The notes under the pieces were generated by a model. It did not search any database. It was not told the DNA's origin and saw only the letters and a list, made by a program, of their open reading frames with translations. 64,000 nucleotides of DNA, taken from JAAYBF01 sp963715445 (GTDB lineage Bacteria > Actinomycetota > Thermoleophilia > Solirubrobacterales > Thermoleophilaceae). The number at the start of each line of letters is the position of its first letter. Position 1 is the first letter of the stretch. This document shows, one piece after another, positions 42,259 through 52,027 of this stretch. The stretch spans positions 310,001 through 374,000 of the forward strand of contig OY970240.1 in NCBI GenBank assembly GCA_963715445.1. Reading direction: 5' to 3'. A program made the translations under genes and the position numbers.

Positions 42259-43305
42259 CTAGCGGCGGCGACTGTTTCGAGAGTGCTTGTTGCTGCGGTG
42301 GATGGCCTCGAACTCCTCGAGGCTCCTTCCTGAGCCGACCGCCACGCAAGTCAGGGGCGATTCGGCGAGGTGTGCGGGCATCTGGGTCTCGTCGCGCAGG
42401 CGCTCGTCGAGCCCCTGCAGCAGCGCGCCGCCTCCGGCGAGCATGATCCCGCGGTCCATGATGTCCGACGCGAGCTCGGGCGGAGTGCGATCGAGCGTCT
42501 CCTTGACGGCGTCGATGATCGCCTGGAGCGGCTCCTCGAGCGCGAGGCGCACCTCTTCGCTCGTCAGGACGACCGTCTTGGGCAGGCCCGAGACGAGGTC
42601 GCGGCCGCGGATCTCGGCCTGCATCTCCTCAGGAAGCGGGAAGGCCGAGCCGATCTCGAGCTTCACCTCCTCGGAGGTCTGCTGGCCGATCATCAGCTTG
42701 TACTCGCGCTTGACGTAGTTGATGATCGCCTCGTCGAGCTCGTCGCCGCCGATGCGGATCGACTGCGAGACGACGATGCCGCCGAGCGAGATCACGGCGA
42801 CCTCGCTGGTGCCTCCGCCGATGTCCACGACCATGTTCCCGGTGGGCTCGCCCACCGGCAGGCCGGCTCCGATCGCGGCAGCCATCGGCTCCTCGATCAG
42901 GTAGGCGGTGCGGGCCCCGGCCGAGAGGCAGGCCTCCTCGACGGCCCGCTTCTCCACGCCCGTGACGCCCGACGGCACGCACACCACCACGCGCGGATGT
43001 GCCCAGCGGTTCTGGTGCACCTTCTGGATGAAGTGGCGCAGCATCTGCTCCGTGACGTCGAAGTCGGCGATGACGCCGTCCTTCAGGGGCCGGATCGCCG
43101 TGATCGTCCCGGGCGTGCGCCCGAGCATCCGCTTGGCCTCGATCCCGACCGCGTGCACCTCACCGGTGCGCGAGTCGATCGCCACCACGGAAGGCTCCGA
43201 GAGCACGATCCCGCGACCGCGCACGTAGACGAGCGTGTTGGCGGTGCCCAAGTCGACCGCCATGTCGCGGCCGCCCATGCCTGTCAGGTAGGAGAAGATT
43301 CCCAT
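42259..43305 (-). CDS. mreB: Rod shape-determining protein MreB
   Basis: MreB is the actin-like filament that guides elongation. The 348 residues show the nucleotide-binding phosphate 1 motif DLGTANTLVYVRGRG, VVDIGGGTSEVAV, EEPMAAAIGAGLPV and the adenosine motif MLAGGGALL, plus an N-terminal amphipathic start MGIFSYLTGMG. A basic tail (HRSNKHSRNSRRR) ends it. This and mreCD, PBP2 and RodA argue that the cell is a rod. Confidence 0.97.
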   Translation of the reverse strand: MGIFSYLTGMGGRDMAVDLGTANTLVYVRGRGIVLSEPSVVAIDSRTGEVHAVGIEAKRMLGRTPGTITAIRPLKDGVIADFDVTEQMLRHFIQKVHQNRWAHPRVVVCVPSGVTGVEKRAVEEACLSAGARTAYLIEEPMAAAIGAGLPVGEPTGNMVVDIGGGTSEVAVISLGGIVVSQSIRIGGDELDEAIINYVKREYKLMIGQQTSEEVKLEIGSAFPLPEEMQAEIRGRDLVSGLPKTVVLTSEEVRLALEEPLQAIIDAVKETLDRTPPELASDIMDRGIMLAGGGALLQGLDERLRDETQMPAHLAESPLTCVAVGSGRSLEEFEAIHRSNKHSRNSRRR

Positions 43306-43410
43306 GGTCGGACGAGTGAGGATACGGCCTGGACACAGGGTGCGGGCGAACTCGCAAGACCCTGCTCAGCGCGACACCGGCCGCAGCCGCCGCGATGCGG
43401 CCTCTCACCG

Positions 43411-43416
43411 AGTGTA
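43411..43416 (-). promoter_or_regulatory. -10 box of mreB
   Basis: GC-TACACT-C, about 106 bases before the mreB ATG, just after the maf stop; a second candidate TATCCT (43324-43319) lies 13 bases before the ATG. Confidence 0.35.
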
Positions 43417-43421
43417 GCTGG

Positions 43422-43997
43422 CTAGCGGCCCGGCAAAACGAAGCCCGGGCGCATGCGCAGAAGCTCCGCCACCGGAAGGCCGACGACGTTCCAGTAATCG
43501 CCCTCGATCGCCTCCACGAGCGCCGCGCCGCGCCCCTGAATGGCGTAGCCGCCCGCGCGGTCGCGCCACTCGCCGCTGTCCAGGTACCAGCGCAGCGTCG
43601 GCTGCTCGAGCCTGCGGAAGCGCACGATCGTGCAGGCGGACGCGGTCTGCTCGGCCTCGCCGTCGATCAGGGCGATGCCCGAGCGCACCTCGTGCGCCCG
43701 TCCCGACAGCAGCCGCAGGACCGCTTCCGCCTCCTCCTCGTCGCCGGACTTCCCGTACGCCTTCCCGTCCACCACCACAGCCGTGTCGGCGCCGAGCACC
43801 GTCCGGTGGAGGCCGCCGGCGGCGTCCGCGGCGCGGACCGCACGGGCCTTGCGCAGCGCGTTCTCGATCACGAGCGCCTGCGGCTCGCCCTCGCTCAGCT
43901 CCTCCACCTCCGGGGCGACGACGTCGAAGTCGAGGCCCAGCTGCGTGAGGATCGCCCTGCGCTGGGGCGATGCCGATGCGAGGACGAGACGTTCGAT
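43422..43997 (-). CDS. maf: Maf-family nucleotide pyrophosphatase, start codon non-canonical
   Basis: Maf hydrolyses non-canonical or methylated NTPs and the gene sits beside mreB as in many bacteria. The body shows GADTAVVVDGKAYGKS, LSGRAHEVRSGIALI and GGYAIQGRGAALV. The defining N-terminal motif LVLASASPQRR lies upstream of the first ATG/GTG/TTG (a GTG at 43907), so that start cannot be right. Reading back, no conventional start exists before ndk; the best candidate is ATC at 43997 (MERLVLASASPQRR), 5 bases after the ndk stop, giving 191 residues. A sequencing error is the alternative. Confidence 0.85.
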   Translation of the reverse strand: MERLVLASASPQRRAILTQLGLDFDVVAPEVEELSEGEPQALVIENALRKARAVRAADAAGGLHRTVLGADTAVVVDGKAYGKSGDEEEAEAVLRLLSGRAHEVRSGIALIDGEAEQTASACTIVRFRRLEQPTLRWYLDSGEWRDRAGGYAIQGRGAALVEAIEGDYWNVVGLPVAELLRMRPGFVLPGR

Positions 43998-44001
43998 CGG
44001 T

Positions 44002-44406
44002 CTACAACTCTGGGAAGAAGATCCCGACCTCGCGCGCGGCGGACTCGGGCGAGTCGGAGCCGTGCACCAGGTTCGTCTGCACCTCGAGGCCGAGATCCCC
44101 GCGGATCGAGCCGGTCTCGGCCTCGATCGGGTTCGTCGCGCCGATCAGCTGACGCGCGGCCTTCACGGCCTCGTGGCCCTCGAGCACCATCGCGACGAGC
44201 GGGCCGCCGGTGATGAAGTCGACGAGCTCGCCGAAGAACGGCCGCTCGCTGTGCTCGGCGTAGTGCTCCTGCGCCGTCTCACGCGAGACCACCATCCGCT
44301 TGAGAGCGGCGATCTTGAGGCCCTTGCGCTCGAAGCGATCGATTATCTCGCCGGTCAGGCCACGCTCGAAGGCGTCGGGCTTGACCAGGATCAGAGTCCT
44401 GTCCAC
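44002..44406 (-). CDS. ndk: Nucleoside diphosphate kinase
   Basis: NDK balances nucleoside triphosphates through a phospho-histidine. The 134 residues begin MDRTLILVKPDAFERGL and hold the active His in NLVHGSDSPESA. The start is GTG at 44406 with AAGGAG four bases before it. A TAATCT -10 box at 44431-44436 would give a leader of about 18 bases. Standard length. Confidence 0.97.
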   Translation of the reverse strand: MDRTLILVKPDAFERGLTGEIIDRFERKGLKIAALKRMVVSRETAQEHYAEHSERPFFGELVDFITGGPLVAMVLEGHEAVKAARQLIGATNPIEAETGSIRGDLGLEVQTNLVHGSDSPESAAREVGIFFPEL

Positions 44407-44430
44407 TTTGCTCCTTCCGGGGGTTAATTC

Positions 44431-44436
44431 AGATTA
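44431..44436 (-). promoter_or_regulatory. -10 box of ndk
   Basis: TAATCT 24 bases before the ndk GTG; the upstream gene's TAA stop is part of it. Confidence 0.4.
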
Positions 44437-45108
44437 CGGGCGCGTGCGCCTGGTGCTGGGCCGCTCGGCCGTCGCTTCGCCGTCCACGGGCGGAGTGCTC
44501 AGCGGGCGCGAGCCCTGTTCGAAGGCGTTGGGATCGGCCGCGGGCTCGGCCGGGGCTCTGCCCTCGGGCTCGGCCTGCGGCGGCTTGGCCGGGGCTCTGC
44601 CCTTGGGCTCGCCCGGCGGCCGCTCGCGACGGCTCGGCCTCCGGCGCGGAGCAGGTGCGGCGTCGGGCACCTCGGCCTCGCAGTAGGGGCAGATCCGCCA
44701 GCGGGAGTCGAGCGGCTTGCCGCAGGTGCCGCAGGGCTCCTTGAGCCGCCTCATGCAGCTCGGGCAGCGCAGGAACGCCTTCTCCACCTCGTAGTGGCAG
44801 TACGGGCAGGACTCGTGCGCGGCCATCGCCAGGCGGGCCTCGGCGGCGGCGATCTCCAGCTCGCGCTCGTGCACGTCCTCCAGGTACTCCGGCGGGCGCA
44901 CGATCATGTAGACGACCGTGCCGACGAAGGGGAACAGCGCCGCGAGCATCGCGCTCGTGACGAGCATCGGATCCTGGATGCGGCGGCGCGCGTCGGCGTA
45001 CGTCCAGTAGACGAGCGCAAGCCAGACCACGACCAGGAACAGCAGCAGCAGGTTGACCACCAGGTTCAACCCGTCGTTGGTGATGCCGAAAACGGCTGAG
45101 AGGGCCAT
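44434..45108 (-). CDS. Membrane protein with double zinc ribbon
   Basis: A 224-residue protein with two membrane helices (about 15-37 and 49-70, PLD nuclease N-terminal-like YWTYADARRR between them), then a double zinc ribbon with four CxxC pairs: CPYC, CPSC, CGTC, CPYC (about 100-143). The last 75 residues are Pro/Arg/Glu-rich and disordered. Zinc ribbons of this type bind proteins or nucleic acid; no enzyme activity is evident. A TACACT -10 lies 10 bases before the ATG, so it has its own promoter. Confidence 0.82.
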   Translation of the reverse strand: MALSAVFGITNDGLNLVVNLLLLFLVVVWLALVYWTYADARRRIQDPMLVTSAMLAALFPFVGTVVYMIVRPPEYLEDVHERELEIAAAEARLAMAAHESCPYCHYEVEKAFLRCPSCMRRLKEPCGTCGKPLDSRWRICPYCEAEVPDAAPAPRRRPSRRERPPGEPKGRAPAKPPQAEPEGRAPAEPAADPNAFEQGSRPLSTPPVDGEATAERPSTRRTRP

Positions 45109-45118
45109 CGAGCGCAGG

Positions 45119-45124
45119 AGTGTA
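45119..45124 (-). promoter_or_regulatory. -10 box of the zinc-ribbon gene
   Basis: TACACT ends 10 bases before the ATG at 45108; predicted leader of about 3 bases. Confidence 0.4.
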
Positions 45125-45156
45125 CAGCCGGACCCGGCCGCTTTCGGCGCCTTCGG

Positions 45157-45276
45157 CTAGAGGAACATCCGGCCGATCGCGTACCCGACGCCGAAGAAGA
45201 CGAGGATGACCGTCGCGACCACCACCGCGACGAGGCCGATCATCGCTCCGAAGCTGGGCCCGTCCTTGCGATCCAT
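45157..45276 (-). CDS. 39-residue single-span membrane peptide
   Basis: ATG at 45276 reads MDRKDGPSFGAMIGLVAVVV... to a TAG at 45157: a charged N-terminus, one hydrophobic helix (about 11-33) and a short tail GRMFL. AGGA lies about 11 bases before the ATG. Third positions are almost all G/C, as in its neighbours. Placed between folC and the zinc-ribbon gene, 36 bases after folC. Such short peptides usually bind another membrane protein; no function is assigned. Confidence 0.6.
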   Translation of the reverse strand: MDRKDGPSFGAMIGLVAVVVATVILVFFGVGYAIGRMFL

Positions 45277-45312
45277 GCGACCGGAATCCTGCCAGGCCGC
45301 AGGCGTCGGCGC

Positions 45313-46566
45313 CTACAGCGCCGAGGCGCGCGCGTCGCCGGCCTCGCGGACGAGGTCGGCGATCAGGTAGACCGAGCCTGTGGCCAGGACCGCTCCGCCG
45401 GCGCCCGCAAGCTCGCGCGCCCGCTCCATCGCGGCGTGTGGATCGGGGACTATCTCCGGCTCCCGCCGCCCGAGCTTGGCGGCGAGGCTCGCGAGCGTGC
45501 CCGGCGGCAGCGCGCGCGGGTTCGAGCAGCGCGTGAGCACCACGCGCTCCGCCAGCGGAAGCAGCTCGGCCAGCATCTCCGCGGCGTCCTTGTCCTCGAG
45601 CACGCTGAGCACCAGCACCAGTGGCGAGCGATCGCCTACGAGCGCCGGGACGGCGGCGGCCAGGACCGCGGCGCCGGCGGGGTTGTGGGCCACGTCGTGG
45701 ATCGTCAGGGGGTGCTCCCCGACCACGTCCAGGCGGCCGGGCACGAGGGTCTCCGCGGCCGCGCGCTCCACCGCCTCGCCGTCCAGGGGCCGCCCCAGGA
45801 AGGCCTCGGCCGCGGCGTGGGCGAGCGCGAAGTTGCCGCGCTGGAAGCCGCCCGCCGCGCGCAGCTCGACGCCCACGTCGTCCGGGGCGACGATCAGGTC
45901 GGCGTGGCGCTCGGCGGCCACCTGCTCGGCCACCACGCGCGCCTCGGGGTGCAGCCCGTCGGGTATCACGAGCTTCGCGTGGTCGCGCACCACCGCGAGC
46001 TTCTCAGCCGCGATGTCCGCGATCGCCGGCCCCAGCCAGCGCGTGTGCTCCAGCCCGACGCTCGTGAGCACCTGCACGCTCGAGGGGATCACGTTGGTCG
46101 CGTCGTAGCGCCCGCCGAGCCCCGCCTCGATCACTGCCGCCTCCACGTCGCTCGCCGCGAGCTCGTGGAACGCGGCGGCCGTGAGCGCCTCGAACTGGGT
46201 GACCGGCTCGTCGTCTGCGCCCGATGCCCGCTCCACGAGCTCCGCGGCGGCGGCCGCGCGCTCCACCGCGGCGGCGAAGCGCTCGGGAGAGATGGGCTGC
46301 TCCCGCACCTCGACCCGCTCGCGGAAGCGCCGCAGGTGCGGCGAGGTGTAGCTGCCCGTCCGAACCCCGTGGCGCTCGAGGATCGCCGCCGTGAAGCGGA
46401 CCGTCGACGACTTCCCGTTCGAGCCGATCACGTGCACCTGCGCGAACCGGCGCTGGGGCATGCCGAGCGCCGTCATCAGCCGGTGCATGCGGTCGAGCCC
46501 GAACCGCATCCCGAAGAGCTCCAACCCGAGCAGGTGCTCCTCGGCCTCCCCCTCCGTCCAGGCCAT
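45313..46566 (-). CDS. folC: Folylpolyglutamate / dihydrofolate synthase FolC
   Basis: FolC adds glutamates to folates and may make dihydrofolate. The 417 residues are a Mur-ligase-fold enzyme with P-loop HVIGSNGKSST near 46-56, SPHLRRFRERV near 75, EAGLGGRYDATN near 143 and HDVAHNPAGA near 268 before the C-terminal domain. It starts 5 bases after the valS stop; the valS-folC pair is very common. Confidence 0.95.
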   Translation of the reverse strand: MAWTEGEAEEHLLGLELFGMRFGLDRMHRLMTALGMPQRRFAQVHVIGSNGKSSTVRFTAAILERHGVRTGSYTSPHLRRFRERVEVREQPISPERFAAAVERAAAAAELVERASGADDEPVTQFEALTAAAFHELAASDVEAAVIEAGLGGRYDATNVIPSSVQVLTSVGLEHTRWLGPAIADIAAEKLAVVRDHAKLVIPDGLHPEARVVAEQVAAERHADLIVAPDDVGVELRAAGGFQRGNFALAHAAAEAFLGRPLDGEAVERAAAETLVPGRLDVVGEHPLTIHDVAHNPAGAAVLAAAVPALVGDRSPLVLVLSVLEDKDAAEMLAELLPLAERVVLTRCSNPRALPPGTLASLAAKLGRREPEIVPDPHAAMERARELAGAGGAVLATGSVYLIADLVREAGDARASAL

Positions 46567-46571
46567 CTCGC

Positions 46572-49211
46572 TCAGGCCAGCCGTTCGAGGTCCGCCCGGT
46601 AGTCGGCGAGCTTGTCGCGCTCGCCCTGCACGACCTCGGCGGGCGCGCGCTCCACGAAGCGCTGGTTGGCGAGCTTGCCCTCCAACCGCCCGATCTCCTC
46701 CGTCAACTTCTGCCTGCGCTCGGCGTTGCGCGCGGTGGCCGCACCCGGGTCGAACGCGTCCGACTGCAGCAGCTGGACGGCGCCTCCCGGGATCGAGACC
46801 TCCGCCGCCACCTCGCCGGGCCCGTCGCTCAGCTCCAGGCGGGCCAGGCGCGCCACCTGGGCCGCCGTGCCGTCGTACCCCTCGGCCGCCAGATGGGCGG
46901 GCAGCAGCGCGGAGGGCTTGACCCCCGCCTCGTCGCGGTAGCGGCGCAGCTCGGTCACCGCGGCGATCGCCCGGCCCATCAGATCCTCGGCCCGCTCATC
47001 GGCCAGCGCCTCGTCCGGCTCCGGCCAGGTGGATACGGCGAGCAGCTCGCGCTCGACCGCCTCCGAGCCGGGCGCCGGCAGGAAGGACCAGATCTCCTCG
47101 GTGACGTGCGGCATCAGCGGGTGCAGCAGCCGCAGCGTGCGGTCGAGGCAGAAGAGCAGCGTCGCCGAGACGGCGGCGCGGTCGCTCTCCTCCTCGTAGA
47201 GGCGGGGCTTGGCGAGCTCGAGGTACCAGTCGCACAGCTCCGACCAGAAGAAGTCGTAGAGGCCGAGCGCCGCGGACGACAGCTCGAACCGCTCGAGCGA
47301 GCGAGTCGTCTGCTCGGTGATCCCCTCCAGCCGGGAGAGGATCCAGCGGTCCTCCACGGTCTCGGCTAGGTCGGCCGACGGCGCGACGCCCTCCTGCACC
47401 CCGAGCAGGATCAGCCGCGAGGCGTTCCAGAGCTTGTTCGCCAGGTCCCGCCCCTGCTTGACGCGCTCCTCGTTGAAGCGCACGTCCTGGGACGAGGAGG
47501 ACGCGAGCAGGCCGAAGCGCAGCGCGTCCGCCCCGTAGGCGGGGAACTCCCCGCCCTCGGCGTACACCGGCGGGCGCGGGCCGCCGTCGATCAGCTCGAG
47601 CGGGTCGATGCCCGTGCCGAGCGACTTCGACATGCGCCGACCGTCCGGGGCCTGGATCACCGAGTGGATCGGCACGTCGGTGAATGGCAGTTCGCCGGTG
47701 AACTCGATGCCGAGCATCACCATCCGAGCCACCCAGAGGAAGATGATGTCGCGCGCCGTGGAGAGCACGTCGGTGGCGTAGAAGGCCTCGAGCTCCGGCG
47801 TCCGCTCGGGCCAGCCGAGGGTCGCGAACGGCCACAGCGCCGAGGAGAACCACGTGTCGAGCACGTCCTCGTCGCGCTCCCAGCCCTCTCCGGCGGGCGG
47901 CTCGCCGCCGACGTGGGTCTCGTCCCCGCGGTACCAGACCGGCAGCTGGTGGCCCCACCAGAGCTGGCGGGAGATGCACCATGGCCGGATCCCCTCCATC
48001 CAGTTGAGGTAGACCCCCGTCCAGGGCGCCTCCGGGTGGAAGCGCAGCGAGCCGTCCTTCACGGCGGCGACCGCCGGGCCGGCGAGCTTCTCCATGTCGC
48101 AGAACCACTGGAGCGAGATCAGCGGCTCGATCCGCATCCCCGAGCGGTGCGAGTGCGGCACGTCGTGCACGTACGGCTGGGTCCCGGACACGAGGCCCTG
48201 CTCGCGCAGCGCCGCGACCACGTCCTTGCGCGCCTCCTCCGCGGTCTGGCCGGCGAAGCGCTCGCCCGCCTCGGCGTTCATGCGACCGTCCTCGCCGATC
48301 ACGGAGATCTCCTCGAGGCCGTGCCTGCGGCCGATCTCGAAGTCGTTCGGGTCGTGCCCCGGGGTGATCTTGAGCGCTCCGGTGCCGAAGTCCGTCTTCA
48401 CGTACTCGTCGGCGATGATCGGCAGCTTGCGGCCCACGAGCGGCAGGATCGCCGTCTCCCCGATCAGCCGCGTGTAGCGCTCGTCGTGCGGATTGACGGC
48501 GATCGCGGTGTCCGCCAGCATCGTCTCGGGCCTGACGGTGGCGACGGTCACCGAGCCCGAGCCCGAGGCCAGCGGGTAGTCGATCATGTAGAGCGTGTCC
48601 TGGATCTCCCGCTGCTCGACCTCCAGGTCGGAGATCGCCGAGCGGGTGCCGGGATCCCAGTTGACCATGTAGTTGTCCCGGTAGATCAGGCCCTTCTCGT
48701 AGAGCGCCACGAAGACGTTCTGCACGGAGCGCGCGTAGGCCTCGTCCATCGTGAAGCGCTCGTCCTCGTAGTCGAGCGAGGCGCCGAGGCGCTTGAACTG
48801 CTCGGTGATCTGCGACCCATGGTCGCGCCGCCACTCCCAGACCCGCTCCACGAAGGCCTCGCGCCCGATCTCCTCCTTTGACCTCCCCTCGGCCGTCAGC
48901 GCCTGCTCGACCTTGACTTGAGTCGCGATCCCGGCGTGGTCGGTCCCGAAGATCCACTTCGTGCGCCTGCCGCGCATGCGCGCGGCGCGGATCAGCGCGT
49001 CCTGGATCGAGCAGTTGAGCGCATGCCCCATGTGCAGCACGCCGGTCACGTTCGGCGGCGGGACCGCGATCGAGAAGTTCTCCTCGGCGGTGCCCTCGGG
49101 CGCGGGATGGAAGACCCCCGCGTCCTCCCAGCGGCTGAAGATCCGCGGCTCGACGTCGCCCGCCACGTAGCGGGTGCGCTCCTCCAGGGACTTCAGGCGG
49201 TCGGCCGGCAC
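46572..49211 (-). CDS. valS: Valyl-tRNA synthetase
   Basis: ValRS charges tRNA-Val. The 879 residues have HIGH as HMGHALN (near 60), the CP1 editing domain with TVRPETMLADTAIAVNP, KMSKS as RMSKSLGTG near 525, and a C-terminal coiled coil (EEIGRLEGKLANQRFVERAP). The start is a GTG (49211) with CAGACT ending 7 bases before it, the leaderless geometry. Normal length. Confidence 0.97.
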   Translation of the reverse strand: MPADRLKSLEERTRYVAGDVEPRIFSRWEDAGVFHPAPEGTAEENFSIAVPPPNVTGVLHMGHALNCSIQDALIRAARMRGRRTKWIFGTDHAGIATQVKVEQALTAEGRSKEEIGREAFVERVWEWRRDHGSQITEQFKRLGASLDYEDERFTMDEAYARSVQNVFVALYEKGLIYRDNYMVNWDPGTRSAISDLEVEQREIQDTLYMIDYPLASGSGSVTVATVRPETMLADTAIAVNPHDERYTRLIGETAILPLVGRKLPIIADEYVKTDFGTGALKITPGHDPNDFEIGRRHGLEEISVIGEDGRMNAEAGERFAGQTAEEARKDVVAALREQGLVSGTQPYVHDVPHSHRSGMRIEPLISLQWFCDMEKLAGPAVAAVKDGSLRFHPEAPWTGVYLNWMEGIRPWCISRQLWWGHQLPVWYRGDETHVGGEPPAGEGWERDEDVLDTWFSSALWPFATLGWPERTPELEAFYATDVLSTARDIIFLWVARMVMLGIEFTGELPFTDVPIHSVIQAPDGRRMSKSLGTGIDPLELIDGGPRPPVYAEGGEFPAYGADALRFGLLASSSSQDVRFNEERVKQGRDLANKLWNASRLILLGVQEGVAPSADLAETVEDRWILSRLEGITEQTTRSLERFELSSAALGLYDFFWSELCDWYLELAKPRLYEEESDRAAVSATLLFCLDRTLRLLHPLMPHVTEEIWSFLPAPGSEAVERELLAVSTWPEPDEALADERAEDLMGRAIAAVTELRRYRDEAGVKPSALLPAHLAAEGYDGTAAQVARLARLELSDGPGEVAAEVSIPGGAVQLLQSDAFDPGAATARNAERRQKLTEEIGRLEGKLANQRFVERAPAEVVQGERDKLADYRADLERLA

Positions 49212-49218
49212 AGGCCGC

Positions 49219-49224
49219 AGTCTG
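49219..49224 (-). promoter_or_regulatory. -10 box of valS-folC
   Basis: CAGACT (one change from TAGACT) ends 7 bases before the valS GTG. Confidence 0.35.
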
Positions 49225-49322
49225 CCAGGGCGCCCGCGCGAGCGGACGGCGGGTGGAATCAGGCGCTCAGCGCGTGGACGACCGGGCCGGGCGGTGTTCT
49301 CTCGACAGCTGGGTGGCCGCCG

Positions 49323-49997
49323 TCAGCCGGCGAGGCGCGCGCAGAACTCCACGAACCTGCCGGTGTCACGCAGCGGCGCGCCGTGACCGAACAGGACCAG
49401 CGCCGGCTCGAGCTCGCCTAGGCGCTTCGCGGAGGCGCGGTTGGTCTTGGGATCCGGCGTCAGGAAGCGCTTGGGCTCGCGCAGCCCCGGGATGCCCGTG
49501 ACGACATCCATGTTGTTGAGCACGTCGCCGAGGATCAGCACCCTGTCGGACTCGCGCCAGTAGGAGACGTGCCCGGCCGAGTGCCCGGGCGTGAAGAGCA
49601 CCTCGAAGCCGGCGACCACGTCGCCTTCGCGCAGCGCACGATCGACCGCATGGCCCGGGCCCCTCATCACCTTGACGAAGAACTGCGAGAGAGGGTGGCC
49701 GGGCTGGAGCTCCTTCAGGAGCTCCGGGTCCTCCGCTGCGGGGATGTCGCGCTCAGGGACCCAGAAGGGGATTCCGAACTCCAGGCAGACCGCGCGGCTC
49801 GCACCCTGGTGATCGGGATGGACGTGTGTCAGCGCATGCGCGGAGAGCTCCCGGCCGCGCAGCTGGCCCAGGATCTTCTTGGTCTCGAAGCGCGCGCCCG
49901 CGTCGATCAGCACGTCCTCGACGAGATAGGTGTTGATGGCGTTCGGGATGGGCAGTGCGCCCTTCAGCTGCCAGACCCCCTCGGCAAGCCGCTTCAC
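49323..49997 (-). CDS. Metallo-beta-lactamase-fold hydrolase
   Basis: A 224-residue MBL-fold enzyme with the metal motif THVHPDHQG (near 57-65), a second ligand in FTPGHSAGHVSYW near 137, Asp in LILGDVLNN near 155 and His in LFGHGAPLRDTG near 203. This is the glyoxalase II-like subgroup; the substrate is unknown. The start is GTG at 49997, nine bases after the clpX stop, so it may be co-transcribed with clpP-clpX. Confidence 0.88.
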   Translation of the reverse strand: MKRLAEGVWQLKGALPIPNAINTYLVEDVLIDAGARFETKKILGQLRGRELSAHALTHVHPDHQGASRAVCLEFGIPFWVPERDIPAAEDPELLKELQPGHPLSQFFVKVMRGPGHAVDRALREGDVVAGFEVLFTPGHSAGHVSYWRESDRVLILGDVLNNMDVVTGIPGLREPKRFLTPDPKTNRASAKRLGELEPALVLFGHGAPLRDTGRFVEFCARLAG

Positions 49998-50006
49998 GAC
50001 GTCTGC

Positions 50007-51284
<1,278 letters not shown>

Positions 51285-51324
51285 ATGTTGTCTCTCCTCC
51301 CCAGGAGAGCCGCGGAGCCCGCAG

Positions 51325-51909
51325 CTAGTGCTGCGAGATCACGCGGTCGATGAGGTTGTACTCCTTCGCCTCCTCGGCGGTCATGAAGTAGTCGCGCTCG
51401 GTGTCCCGTGAGACCTTCTCCAGCGGCTGGCCGGTGTGGTGCGCGAGGATCTCGTCGAGCTTGTTGCGCGTGTCGATGATCTCCTTGGCGTGGATCTCGA
51501 TGTCGCTCGCCTGACCCTGGAAGCTGGATGAGACCTGGTGGATCAGGATCTTCGCGTTCGGCAGCGACATCCGCTTGCCCTTCGCGCCTCCCGACAGCAG
51601 CAGCGCGCCCATCGACATAGCGATGCCGACGCAGATCGTCTGCACATCGGGCTTGATGAACTGCATCGTGTCGTAGATCGCGAGGCCCGCGTAGACGGAG
51701 CCGCCCGGCGAGTTGATGTAGATCGAGATGTCCTTGTCCGGATCCTCGGACTCCAGATGGAGCAGCTGGGCGACGATCAGGTTCGCGATCTCATCGGTGA
51801 CCGGCGTGCCGAGGAAGACGATGCGCTCGTTCAGCAACCGGGAGTAGATGTCGAACGCCCGCTCTCCACGAGAGGTTTGCTCGACGACCATCGGGACCAG
51901 TGGGCTCAT
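51325..51909 (-). CDS. clpP: ATP-dependent Clp protease proteolytic subunit ClpP
   Basis: ClpP is the serine protease chamber. The 194 residues show the catalytic Ser99 (AMSMG), His124 (LIHQV) and Asp173 (ERDYF), and a short propeptide-like N-terminus before RAFDIYSRLL. ATG at 51909; 20 further residues upstream are non-conserved. Only one clpP is present here, while many actinobacteria have two in tandem; the second may be elsewhere. Confidence 0.96.
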   Translation of the reverse strand: MSPLVPMVVEQTSRGERAFDIYSRLLNERIVFLGTPVTDEIANLIVAQLLHLESEDPDKDISIYINSPGGSVYAGLAIYDTMQFIKPDVQTICVGIAMSMGALLLSGGAKGKRMSLPNAKILIHQVSSSFQGQASDIEIHAKEIIDTRNKLDEILAHHTGQPLEKVSRDTERDYFMTAEEAKEYNLIDRVISQH

Positions 51910-51993
51910 TGCTCTCGCTCTGTTTCGTGTGTTCGAACGGATTCCTTCCGCGACGCGCAGTACGCACATCGCGACCGGGCCGACGGGGGGCCG

Positions 51994-51999
51994 AGTCTA
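51994..51999 (-). promoter_or_regulatory. -10 box of clpP-clpX
   Basis: GC-TAGACT-C, 84 bases before the clpP ATG, so a leader of about 78 bases. Confidence 0.35.
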
Positions 52000-52027
52000 G
52001 CAACGGCGGGGGGTCCGCCCGGAAGGG

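Noticed and set aside
43422..43907. maf starting at GTG 43907
   Set aside because: This start would remove the SxSPxRR-type motif that Maf enzymes need.
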